This document shows, in pieces, positions 1 through 6,505 of a stretch of DNA of 10,701 nucleotides (the first letter of the stretch is position 1; every line of letters begins with the position of its first letter). Source of the DNA: Bifidobacterium sp. UBA6881 (GTDB lineage: Bacteria; Actinomycetota; Actinomycetes; Actinomycetales; Bifidobacteriaceae). The stretch lies in the NCBI GenBank assembly GCA_002451435.1, contig DKCF01000023.1, positions 1 to 10,701 of the forward strand, given 5' to 3'. The notes beneath the pieces are model-generated. The model had not been told where the DNA came from. It did no database searches and saw nothing but the letters and a program-made list of their open reading frames with translations. Position numbers and translations under genes: made by a program.

Positions 1-1062
1 GACCGCGCCATCGAAATAGGACTGGTGCATGTGGCGCCGGACGGCACGTTGGAGGACGAGCATGAGACCCTGATCCATGTGAACCGCGACATCGGCGCCT
101 CATGGGTGCATCACATCACCGCGCGTGAACTGCTGCACGCGCCCGATTTCGAAGGCATCGCGCATGAATTGCGCGACCTGCTCGCAGGACGCGTGTTCGT
201 CGCGCACAATGTCGCGTTCGATTCGAAATTCCTGCTGGCCGAATACGCCCGCTTGGGCGCGCGGATACCGGTGGGCCAACGCACCATGCTGTGCACGATG
301 AAGCTTTCCCGCGCATTGCTTGGCAGGGGCAAGCTCGCCGACTGCTGCGAATACTTCGGCATCGCCAACAACGACGCGCATAGCGCGTTGAGCGATGCGC
401 ACGCCACGGCGATTCTGCTGGGACGGCTCATGCAGGCCGATCCGAAATGGAGCGGATGGAACCATCGCCTGACGGCGGCCGCCGAAGCAGTGGAACGGTG
501 GCCCACGTTCGCGGCGTTGCCCGAAGCGGAATGGATGCCGCGCGGCACGCATACGGACGGTTCCTGGAAACAAGCCGCTCCCGGCGCTTCTGACGTCCGG
601 CGCGGAGATGCCGGGAATGCGGCCGATGCCTCCCATGACGAACGTGGCGGTCATGGTGCGGCCCACGGTGTTTCCATCCACGATGGCAGACATGCCGTCA
701 CCCGCGCAACCGCGGCACGCAATACCGTTCGCAATGGCATGTCCGGCAACGGTGCGGCCCTCGGCGATCCTGATGGTGGTGAGGATGCCTTCAATCCGCC
801 GTTGCCCGCAGGCTTCCGGCTGCGTGCCGGGGATGCGATCGTGCTTACGGGGTCGATGCGGGAGCGCCGATCCGAGGTCGAGGCACGATTGACGTCACTC
901 GGATTGGATGTGCGCCCTTCCGTCACCAAGCGCGTGCGGCTGGTAGTGGCCGCCGACCCGTATTCGCAATCCACAAAAGCACGTAAGGCCCGCGACTACG
1001 GCATTCCCATCGTCTCCAAACGGCGGTTCCGCGTAATCCTCGAAAAAGGCATCGAGCATTGA
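1..1062 (+). CDS. DEDDh 3'-5' exonuclease (DnaQ/Pol III epsilon-like) with C-terminal BRCT domain, 5' end missing
   Basis: The reading frame is open from the first base, so the true start and the first exonuclease motif (D-x-E) lie outside the window; 353 codons remain. The visible exonuclease fold carries motif II (AHNVAFD, Asp at window codon 74) and motif III (HSALSD, His at codon 127, Asp at codon 132), which mark the DEDDh class. Codons about 181-265 are a Gly/Ala/Asp/His-rich, probably disordered linker. Codons about 266-353 read as a BRCT domain: an IVLTGSM strand, a helix with paired charges, and a VVAADPYSQSTKARKA segment. The family removes 3' nucleotides from DNA, in proofreading or repair; the BRCT domain suggests recruitment to a repair complex. 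Such actinobacterial proteins are usually annotated as Pol III epsilon, but a free-standing repair exonuclease is equally possible. It converges on the next gene with 102 bases between them, and I found no clear terminator there. Confidence 0.87.
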   Translation, partial: DRAIEIGLVHVAPDGTLEDEHETLIHVNRDIGASWVHHITARELLHAPDFEGIAHELRDLLAGRVFVAHNVAFDSKFLLAEYARLGARIPVGQRTMLCTMKLSRALLGRGKLADCCEYFGIANNDAHSALSDAHATAILLGRLMQADPKWSGWNHRLTAAAEAVERWPTFAALPEAEWMPRGTHTDGSWKQAAPGASDVRRGDAGNAADASHDERGGHGAAHGVSIHDGRHAVTRATAARNTVRNGMSGNGAALGDPDGGEDAFNPPLPAGFRLRAGDAIVLTGSMRERRSEVEARLTSLGLDVRPSVTKRVRLVVAADPYSQSTKARKARDYGIPIVSKRRFRVILEKGIEH

Positions 1063-1164
1063 TGTTCTCCCGCCTATGCTCGCTGCCGTTCAGAGGTGGG
1101 GACTTTCTGGGAAGGAACCGGTTGGATATGCGAATGGGACCTCGCGCCTTGACGACGTTGCGGT

Positions 1165-1917
1165 TCAGCGCGCCAGGAACTTGATCTCGGCGAAGAACTC
1201 ACGCACCATGTTGTTGAGGAACATGTCGGGCGGCGACCCGGCCGCGATGCCCTGCGCGTCATCCAAACCATACTTGTCCGCGATTTGCAGGGCACGGAAC
1301 ATATGAAAGTTGCTGGTGATGATGCCGACGGAAGCGTTGTCGCCGTCGATGAGTTTCCTGCTGTTGACGATGTTCTCCTCGGTGGTCGTCGAATTGCGTT
1401 CCTCGACGATGCGGCTTGAGGCGATGCCGTGCCCTTTCAGATATTCCGCCATGCCCTGCGCCTCCGAGAACGGTTCGTTCGCACCGCGTCCACCGGAAAC
1501 GATGCAGATGGTCTTCGGATTCGCGTCCAGATATTCGACGGCTTTGTCAAGACGGTACCGCAATACGCGGCTCGGGCCCGATTCACGCACCTGCGCGCCC
1601 AGCACCACCACATAATCAAGCCCGGGTCGGCCCTGTTCGTGCAATTTGCTCGCCACGCAACATTCCACCGTGCCGAACACCACCAGGCCAATGCATACGA
1701 CGGCGACCAGCATATTCTTCACCAGACGCGGCAACAGCGACCACCAGTGGAACAATATTCCGATGGCAAGCAGCAGAAAGCACGCGGCGAACGCCATCCA
1801 GACCATCCAGAATCCCGTGCCGGAATGCGTATTGCGCACGGCGAACGCATAATAGACGCACAGTATGGCGAGCAGCGCGAGAAAAACCGACGCCAACCGT
1901 CGCAGCAATACCGTCAT
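1165..1917 (-). CDS. YdcF/SanA/ElyC-like DUF218 membrane protein
   Basis: This is a 250-residue protein. Three hydrophobic segments (about residues 6-26, 34-54 and 66-88) are followed by a soluble DUF218 domain from about residue 100. Family motifs are in order: VVLGAQV at 104-110, SGG at 131-133, the E-x-x-x-S-T-T-T-x-E-N stretch around 162-172, and TSNFHMFRA at 191-199. The domain is probably on the outer face of the membrane. Relatives (SanA, ElyC) are linked to cell envelope integrity, but the reaction is not established, so I give no substrate. I chose the ATG at 1917 because AGAGG lies 4-5 bases before it; a TTG at 1929 would place that ribosome binding site inside the gene. The gene stands alone, with a 316-base gap upstream. 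Confidence 0.85.
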   Translation of the reverse strand: MTVLLRRLASVFLALLAILCVYYAFAVRNTHSGTGFWMVWMAFAACFLLLAIGILFHWWSLLPRLVKNMLVAVVCIGLVVFGTVECCVASKLHEQGRPGLDYVVVLGAQVRESGPSRVLRYRLDKAVEYLDANPKTICIVSGGRGANEPFSEAQGMAEYLKGHGIASSRIVEERNSTTTEENIVNSRKLIDGDNASVGIITSNFHMFRALQIADKYGLDDAQGIAAGSPPDMFLNNMVREFFAEIKFLAR

Positions 1918-2233
1918 CGCACCTCTCAATTCACCAATTCAATGCACAGCTACAACCAAGACTAGAAGTCACCATGGGACCATCGCTCGGCAAAACGGCA
2001 ATGCAGACAAACCTTACGCATTTCCCGGCTTGAGCGTCCGATCCATTACCTCTGTAAGACGGTGGTATATGCTAAGCGCGTGCACGGCTGCTGGCCGGTT
2101 TGAGCGTATGACAGCGGTTCTTTTTCAGGCGGCTTCTTTGGGAATGATTGCGCATCACACGGCATGGTTCGCGCATGGACTACGACCAAGAAGATTCCGT
2201 CCGAGACGGCTCCATGGGATAGGATGGGAAACC
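1918..2233. other. Intergenic region between divergent YdcF-like and GNAT genes
   Basis: This 316-base stretch holds no convincing gene. One frame stays open from 1865 into the acetyltransferase, but the extension has no family similarity and no ribosome binding site. A weak candidate promoter for the plus-strand gene is TTACCT at 2046-2051 and TATGCT at 2068-2073 with a 16-base spacer; it would give a leader of about 155 bases. The octamer TTGAGCGT occurs twice (about 2030 and 2099), which may be chance. I see no terminator or RNA gene. Confidence 0.4.
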
Positions 2234-2995
2234 ATGACTTCCGCAATTACCATCCGACCGCTCCGGCGCACCGATTTTCCCGCAGTAGAAGAGCTCATCC
2301 GCCAAGCCTGGTATGACGACGGCTGCCAGGGATGCGCCGCGGCCACCGATGCGTGGAACGACTCATCGAAGGAACCTTCGGACGTGGGCTCGGCGTCGCG
2401 GCAAACCCCGCGTGAGCGTAAGGCGCGTCTTCGCCGGGGAATCCATGTGCGCAACATGCACCGTCTCGCCGCCATCGATCTGCAGGACGCGCTGGCCCGC
2501 ACCACGACCGCTTTCGTGGCGGAACGTGATGGGCGGGTGCTCGGCATGATCCTCGGATCGGTACGCTCGCACATCACGGACAAGCAGAGGACACGCCATT
2601 CGATACGGCGCAATTGCCTGGCATTGCCGTTGATGTTCAGCGCCGAAGGACGGCACGGTGTGTCCGACCAGCTCGCGATCCTGCGCGCCGACAGGGAACT
2701 GGAACATGACGCGGGCAAGAAGTACGCCGCCGAAGTGGTGCTGTTCGTGGTGTCGACATCCGCCCGCGGCATGGGCGTCGGCCGTCGGCTGTTCGCGCAT
2801 ATGCTCCACGAATTCCGCCATGCCGGCATCCGCGAATACTTCCTGTTCACCGATACGACCTGCGACTACGGGTTCTACGACCACCGCGGACTGGAACGCC
2901 GCGCGGCGCGGACCATGCGTTTCCCGTCCTTCACGCAGAGCGACGGCGGCAAGGGCGGCGCGGTCTCCTTCTTTCTGTACGACGGGTCGTGCTGA
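2234..2995 (+). CDS. GNAT-family N-acetyltransferase
   Basis: This is a 253-residue protein. It opens with the usual GNAT beta strand (ITIRPLRRTDFPAVEELI, residues 5-22). The acetyl-CoA pyrophosphate loop is present as R-G-M-G-V-G at 178-183 after strand EVVLFVVS, and the later FYDHRGLER segment (214-222) matches the Y-x-x-x-G-F region. The family transfers an acetyl group from acetyl-CoA to an amine of a small molecule or protein; the substrate cannot be read here. It is longer than a typical GNAT of 150-180 residues because of an extra polar, Arg-rich stretch at about residues 30-75 and another at 112-165. The start at 2234 gives the first plausible family residue; AGGA at about 2221-2224 is the best ribosome binding site. 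The gene converges on the hydrolase gene. Confidence 0.85.
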   Translation: MTSAITIRPLRRTDFPAVEELIRQAWYDDGCQGCAAATDAWNDSSKEPSDVGSASRQTPRERKARLRRGIHVRNMHRLAAIDLQDALARTTTAFVAERDGRVLGMILGSVRSHITDKQRTRHSIRRNCLALPLMFSAEGRHGVSDQLAILRADRELEHDAGKKYAAEVVLFVVSTSARGMGVGRRLFAHMLHEFRHAGIREYFLFTDTTCDYGFYDHRGLERRAARTMRFPSFTQSDGGKGGAVSFFLYDGSC

Positions 2996-3077
2996 CGACA
3001 CCGTCCGGCTGCGGAGCGCATTCCGGAAAGCCATGACCTCTGCGCGTCACCGATGGATCTGACCGTTTGACGTATCA

Positions 3078-3105
3078 GCCGGTTTCAGCATTGCCTGAAG
3101 CCGGC
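3078..3105. terminator. Stem-loop between two convergent genes
   Basis: GCCGGTTTCAG at 3078-3088 pairs with CTGAAGCCGGC at 3095-3105. This makes an 11-bp stem with one G-U pair and a 6-base loop. It sits between the acetyltransferase stop (2995) and the hydrolase stop (3117), as expected for a shared bidirectional terminator. Neither strand has a T-run after the stem, so termination may be weak or the hairpin may act on mRNA stability. Confidence 0.6.
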
Positions 3106-3116
3106 GGCCCGTATGC

Positions 3117-3893
3117 TCAACACAATCTACGATTCACAAGGACGGGAAGGATGCGCCGTACCTCATCCAATCGGGCACGGTCCAGATCGGCATAGACCAG
3201 GCCGTCGCGCTCGCCGGCTTCAGTGAGGATCCGCGCGGACGGATCGACCGCCATGCTATGGCCGATATCATGCTTGCCATGCTCGCTGCATGCCAGAAGA
3301 TAGCAGGTGTTCTCCAACGCGCGCGCCTTGCACAACGTCATCCAATGATCCACCTTGTCCGTGCCGCGCGCCCATGCCGCGCACACCACCAGTGCGTCGG
3401 CGCCGGCGACCGCATGCCGACGGGCCAACTCCGGAAAACGAATGTCGTAGCAGGTCATCACACCGAACTTCCAGCCGTCGATGTCGACCAGCGGCGGAAC
3501 CTCATCACCGGGCGCGATCACATCGGATTCGCGCTCGCCGAACGCGTCATACAGGTGGATTTTGCGGTATTCGAGCAGAATCTCGCCATGATCGATGACC
3601 AGAAGACAGTTATACGGCAGGGGAGCGGAAGCCTCGCGAAGATGCGCGGTCGCCATGACCGCGATGCCATGTGTTTTGCTGATGCCGCGCAGCGCGGTGA
3701 CGAACGGACCGTTGATGGCCTGCGCATGGTCGGCCGCATAATGCGGATCGTCATCGCTGCGCGCGATCACGCCTTCCGGCAGCACCAACAACCGCGCGTG
3801 ATTCCGCGCGGCCTCACGCGCATACCCGTCAATGACCGCGATATTGCGCTCCGGCTCTTTTGCCACCGTGAACTGTCCGATTGCCACTCTCAT
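3117..3893 (-). CDS. Nit-type carbon-nitrogen hydrolase (nitrilase superfamily)
   Basis: This 258-residue protein covers a complete nitrilase-superfamily fold. The catalytic residues are visible: Glu40 in LLVLPEG, Lys111 in EYRKIHLYD, Cys148 in VMTCYDIRFPELAR, and a supporting Glu120 in DAFGERES. The LYDAFGE and CYDIRFPELAR segments are typical of the Nit1/Nit2-like branch (omega-amidase or deaminated-glutathione amidase type) rather than true nitrilases. It should hydrolyse an amide C-N bond of a small molecule in the cytoplasm; the substrate is not readable. The open frame extends upstream to 4127, but homology begins at MRVAIGQF, so I use the ATG at 3893. No Shine-Dalgarno sequence precedes it, and an extended -10 box lies so close that the mRNA may be leaderless. 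The gene is divergent from an MFS transporter and shares a paired operator with it. Confidence 0.88.
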   Translation of the reverse strand: MRVAIGQFTVAKEPERNIAVIDGYAREAARNHARLLVLPEGVIARSDDDPHYAADHAQAINGPFVTALRGISKTHGIAVMATAHLREASAPLPYNCLLVIDHGEILLEYRKIHLYDAFGERESDVIAPGDEVPPLVDIDGWKFGVMTCYDIRFPELARRHAVAGADALVVCAAWARGTDKVDHWMTLCKARALENTCYLLACSEHGKHDIGHSMAVDPSARILTEAGERDGLVYADLDRARLDEVRRILPVLVNRRLC

Positions 3894-3900
3894 GGTTCGC

Positions 3901-3909
3901 ATTATCGCA
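3901..3909 (-). promoter_or_regulatory. Extended -10 promoter of the hydrolase gene (possible leaderless start)
   Basis: On the minus strand TGC directly precedes GATAAT (3906 down to 3901), an extended -10 element. Seven bases later is the ATG at 3893, so transcription would begin at or next to the start codon. This fits the absence of a ribosome binding site. No good -35 box is visible, which extended -10 promoters can lack. It overlaps the left arm of the imperfect operator at 3904-3948. Confidence 0.45.
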
Positions 3910-3948
3910 CGATTTTGAAAAAGGCGGGTGAAATGAGAATCATGCGAA
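3904..3948. promoter_or_regulatory. Imperfect 45-bp operator near the hydrolase start (copy 2)
   Basis: The left arm ATCGCACGATTTT (3904-3916) and right arm AGAATCATGCGAA (3936-3948) are separated by 19 bases and are complementary at 10 of 13 positions. Arm sequence, order and 32-base offset match the perfect copy at 4039-4083. The left arm overlaps the hydrolase -10 box, so a bound protein would be expected to block that promoter. Confidence 0.6.
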
Positions 3949-4038
3949 ACGAACGGCCTCACAAAAGCCATGTATGCCCTTATTCTGGCTGAAAAACCGT
4001 GGGATTCGGGATCGCAAGGCGTGTTTTGACCGGCCGCC

Positions 4039-4083
4039 TTCGCACGATTTGAAATCAAACCGCAAAATTCCAAATCGTGCGAA
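4039..4083. promoter_or_regulatory. Perfect 45-bp operator upstream of the MFS gene (copy 1)
   Basis: TTCGCACGATTTG (4039-4051) and CAAATCGTGCGAA (4071-4083) form a perfect 13-bp inverted repeat with a 19-base spacer. The arms are offset by 32 bases, about three helical turns, so they lie on the same DNA face. Each arm also contains a small quasi-palindrome, TCG-CA-CGA, so each could bind a dimer by itself. The right arm lies just upstream of the MFS -10 box. No T-run follows, so a terminator is unlikely. Confidence 0.72.
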
Positions 4084-4089
4084 AAGTCG

Positions 4090-4095
4090 TATACA
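4090..4095 (+). promoter_or_regulatory. Candidate -10 box of the MFS gene
   Basis: TATACA lies 22 bases before the MFS start codon, giving a short leader that still contains the ribosome binding site at 4105-4113. A -35 box would fall at about 4067-4073, where only a poor match (TTCCAA) exists and where the operator's right arm begins. A weak -35 is consistent with a regulated promoter. Confidence 0.45.
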
Positions 4096-4117
4096 CTTAC
4101 CCGCGGGAGGAAGATTG

Positions 4118-5356
4118 ATGTCACCAAACGCTACATTTCATAACATAACTCAAGGCAAATCTGGAATGAAACACTACGCCGGTTGGGCGGTATTTTCTGC
4201 GGCAATAGGCCATGCACTCGACGGCCTTGACCTGATGATTCTCAGTTTTGCGCTTTCAGGCATTATGGCTTCATTCGGCATCGACAACACGACTGCCGGC
4301 ACGCTCACCTCGATCACACTTGCCGGCGCGTTCGTCGGCGGACTGATTTTCGGAACGTTGTCGGATAAATTCGGCCGAATTACCATGCTGACCTATTCGG
4401 TTATCTTTTTCGGCCTGTTCACACTGTGCTCGGCATTCGCTCCGAACTTTTGGCTGATGGCCTTTTTCCGTTTCATGGCAGGTTTGGGAATCGGTGCCGA
4501 ATTCGGTTTGGGTATGGCCATCGCCTCGGAAGTCTCTAGTCCACAGAACCGTGCGAAGGCGTCCTCGGCAGTGGGGCTGGGATTCCAGATCGGCGTGCTC
4601 GTCGCGGCACTCGCATCAGCTCCTATCATCAGCACATTCGGTTGGCGTGGACTGTTCACAGTCGGTGTCATTCCCGCAATCGTTGCCGTCGTCATCCGCA
4701 AGTCGGTGCCCGAGCCGCCTATTTTCAAGCAGCACAAGGAATCCGGTAGAAAGCATGGCAACCTTGCCGATTTGTTCCGTACTCCGAAACGTGCGAAATA
4801 TTCCGTCATCATCATTGTTCTGTCGACCGTGCAGAACGCTGGCTATTTCGGCATCATGACCTGGCTGCCGAAATATCTGAATTCCGAATTGGGACTGTCT
4901 CTGACTTCCACCGGCATGTGGACGGCAATAACCGTCATCGGCATGATGATCGGTATCTCCGTATTCGGCTGGTTGGCGGACAAGGCCGGCCGCCGACCGG
5001 CTTTCTGGATATTCCAAGCCGGCGCGGCCGCATCGGTGCTCATCTACAGCCGGTTGCAGGATCCGACCGCCTTGTTGATTGGCGGTTTCTTCATGGGCAT
5101 GTTCGCCAACGGTATGATTGGCGGTTATGGCACGCTTATCGCAGAATTGTTCCCCACCGAGATGCGCGGCACCGCGCAGACCGCCTTGTACAACGCGGGT
5201 CGATTCATCGGTGGCGCCTCTGCGCCGGTGTATATCCCAATCATCGCCGCTGCCCACGGTTTCGGCTTTGCCATTGGCTGTGTCGCGTTCATTTACATGA
5301 TCGCATTCATCGCCATGTTCTTCCTGCCGGAGAAAAAGGGCGCGATGTTGGAGTAG
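4118..5356 (+). CDS. MFS transporter, metabolite/aromatic-acid:H+ symporter-like
   Basis: This 412-residue protein has the hydrophobic pattern of 12 membrane helices. The MFS signature loop occurs twice: GTLSDKFGR at 79-87 between helices 2 and 3, and GWLADKAGRR at 274-283 in the second half. Asp35 and Asp38 in the first helix (DGLDLMI), and ELFPTEMRGTA at 343-353, resemble the aromatic acid/H+ and sialate/H+ symporter branches. The substrate is not determined by these motifs; an organic acid or amide handled by the neighbouring hydrolase is an inference. The start at 4118 is set by GGGAGGAAG at 4105-4113, although the frame is open back to 3974. The base composition looks lower in GC than the flanking genes. 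It is followed by a strong terminator, so it is probably monocistronic. Confidence 0.9.
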   Translation: MSPNATFHNITQGKSGMKHYAGWAVFSAAIGHALDGLDLMILSFALSGIMASFGIDNTTAGTLTSITLAGAFVGGLIFGTLSDKFGRITMLTYSVIFFGLFTLCSAFAPNFWLMAFFRFMAGLGIGAEFGLGMAIASEVSSPQNRAKASSAVGLGFQIGVLVAALASAPIISTFGWRGLFTVGVIPAIVAVVIRKSVPEPPIFKQHKESGRKHGNLADLFRTPKRAKYSVIIIVLSTVQNAGYFGIMTWLPKYLNSELGLSLTSTGMWTAITVIGMMIGISVFGWLADKAGRRPAFWIFQAGAAASVLIYSRLQDPTALLIGGFFMGMFANGMIGGYGTLIAELFPTEMRGTAQTALYNAGRFIGGASAPVYIPIIAAAHGFGFAIGCVAFIYMIAFIAMFFLPEKKGAMLE

Positions 5357-5388
5357 ACGTTGGCATATGTGATTGCGTATGTCGTTGA

Positions 5389-5424
5389 AGTGTTGGCTTT
5401 TGCGCTTAAAAGCCAACACTTTTT
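5389..5424 (+). terminator. Strong intrinsic terminator after the MFS gene
   Basis: AGTGTTGGCTTTT (5389-5401) and AAAAGCCAACACT (5408-5420) form a perfect 13-bp stem with a 6-base loop. The T at 5420 begins a run of five T. It lies 33 bases after the transporter stop codon and is a textbook rho-independent terminator. The A-run on the left side is too short for strong termination on the other strand. Confidence 0.92.
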
Positions 5425-5444
5425 CGTTTGATGTGCTGGACGTT

Positions 5445-5476
5445 CAGAATACGCTGATATTGGCTGGGATATTCTG
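5445..5476. repeat. Short inverted repeat upstream of the ADP-ribosylglycohydrolase gene
   Basis: CAGAATA (5445-5451) and TATTCTG (5470-5476) are perfect inverted copies separated by 18 bases. They lie in the 214-base gap between the MFS terminator and the next gene, about 80 bases before a candidate -35 box. It may be a regulator site, but 7-bp repeats arise by chance fairly often. Confidence 0.25.
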
Positions 5477-5555
5477 CGCTGTAGCGGACTTTGGCCTGTT
5501 GATCGGGAACAAAAGCCTTCATGCGAGATGACGAATTCGGCGCGCATGGGTGTGA

Positions 5556-5585
5556 TTGTTTTTAAGAAGCGCATGACATTACTAT
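5556..5585 (+). promoter_or_regulatory. Weak candidate promoter of the ADP-ribosylglycohydrolase gene
   Basis: TTGTTT (5556-5561) and TACTAT (5580-5585) are separated by 18 bases. The start codon follows 53 bases after the -10 box. It is the best promoter-like pair in the gap, but both boxes are only partial matches. Confidence 0.3.
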
Positions 5586-5638
5586 GACGTGGTAGCGCAA
5601 TGTTGCGAAACGTGGAGAAAGTATACAAGGAGGGCGAC

Positions 5639-6457
5639 ATGGAATACACGAGAAGGCAACTCAAATCGGTGCTGTACGGCCTTGCCGTCGCGGATGCGCT
5701 GGGCGTGCCGTACGAGTTCAAGATGCGCGGCGCATTTCATTGCGGCACGATGGTCGGCCACGGCACGCATGATCAGCCGGCCGGCACATGGAGCGACGAC
5801 ACCGCCATGGCGCTCGCCACGCTTGACTCGCTGTTGGATCATGACGGGGATGTCGACTCCGACGATTTGCTGCACCGATACCGCGACTGGCTGTACAACG
5901 GAGAATACACTCCGGACAACAGCGTCTTCGACGTGGGCGGCACATGCCTCATGGCCATCCGCACCGGTCGGGGGCTGTCCGGCGAACGGGACAATGGCAA
6001 CGGTTCGTTGATGCGCATCGCACCGGCCGCCTTCTTCGACATTTCCGACGATGATATCCGCAGGATTTCCGCGGTCACGCACGCCCATCCGATGAGCTGC
6101 GAAGCATGCGTTCTCTATGTGCATGTGCTTCGGCATCTGCTCGACGGCGTGCCGCCACGCGATGCGGTCGCACAGGAATATGGCCGCATATGGGAGAATC
6201 CCGAGGATGAGATTTCTTCTTCAGGGTTCGTGAGGCATACGTTGGAAGCCTCATTATGGTGTCTGACGACCACGGAAAACTACAAGGACTGCGTACTCCG
6301 TGCGGTGAACCTGGGCGGCGACACCGACACGACCGCTTGCGTCGCGGGCGCGCTCGCCGGCGCCGCGTATGGCTTCGAAGCGATTCCACGGGATTGGGTG
6401 GAGACACTGCGTGGCTCCACCCAATTGGACGCGATGGCGGAACGGTATCGCCTGTAA
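5639..6457 (+). CDS. ADP-ribosylglycohydrolase family protein (DraG/ARH-like)
   Basis: This 272-residue protein is full length for the family. It shows D-A-L-G-V-P-Y-E at 19-26, the metal-binding G-T-W-S-D-D-T at 49-55, N-G-N-G-S-L-M-R around 119-126, THAHPMS at 147-153, and the second metal site G-G-D-T-D-T-T at 226-232. These are the residues that hold the two metal ions (Mg or Mn) in DraG-type enzymes. The family removes ADP-ribose from modified proteins or nucleic acids, or hydrolyses related ADP-ribose compounds. No ADP-ribosyltransferase, DraT or macrodomain is visible in the window, so the substrate is open. The start is fixed by AAGGAGGG at 5627-5634; an upstream ATG at 5600 has no such site. 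It converges on the helical-repeat gene with 48 bases between them. Confidence 0.88.
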   Translation: MEYTRRQLKSVLYGLAVADALGVPYEFKMRGAFHCGTMVGHGTHDQPAGTWSDDTAMALATLDSLLDHDGDVDSDDLLHRYRDWLYNGEYTPDNSVFDVGGTCLMAIRTGRGLSGERDNGNGSLMRIAPAAFFDISDDDIRRISAVTHAHPMSCEACVLYVHVLRHLLDGVPPRDAVAQEYGRIWENPEDEISSSGFVRHTLEASLWCLTTTENYKDCVLRAVNLGGDTDTTACVAGALAGAAYGFEAIPRDWVETLRGSTQLDAMAERYRL

Positions 6458-6489
6458 CCGTTGGTCTGCACGGCTTCAAACGCCGATAC

Positions 6490-6504
6490 GAGTGAAAGAC
6501 ACTC
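6490..6504. terminator. Small hairpin between convergent genes
   Basis: GAGTG (6490-6494) and CACTC (6500-6504) form a 5-bp stem with a 5-base loop, followed on the plus strand by TTT. It lies between the ADP-ribosylglycohydrolase stop and the stop of the minus-strand gene. The stem is short, so this is a weak terminator candidate. Confidence 0.3.
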
Positions 6505-6505
6505 T

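Noticed and set aside
1865..2233. Upstream extension of the GNAT frame
   Set aside because: The frame is open, but the extension lacks family similarity and a ribosome binding site, and it overlaps the start of the divergent YdcF-like gene.
3894..4127. N-terminal extension of the hydrolase to a start at 4127
   Set aside because: The catalytic fold begins at MRVAIGQF; the extra 78 residues show no similarity and run through both operators and the MFS start.
4616..5419. Minus-strand frame of 267 codons inside the MFS gene
   Set aside because: It is antisense to a clear 12-helix transporter, with His/Asp/Arg-rich composition typical of a shadow frame.
5293..5721. Minus-strand frame of 142 codons across the MFS terminator and ARH start
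   Set aside because: It crosses a strong terminator and two real genes in antisense, and has no ribosome binding site or recognisable motif.
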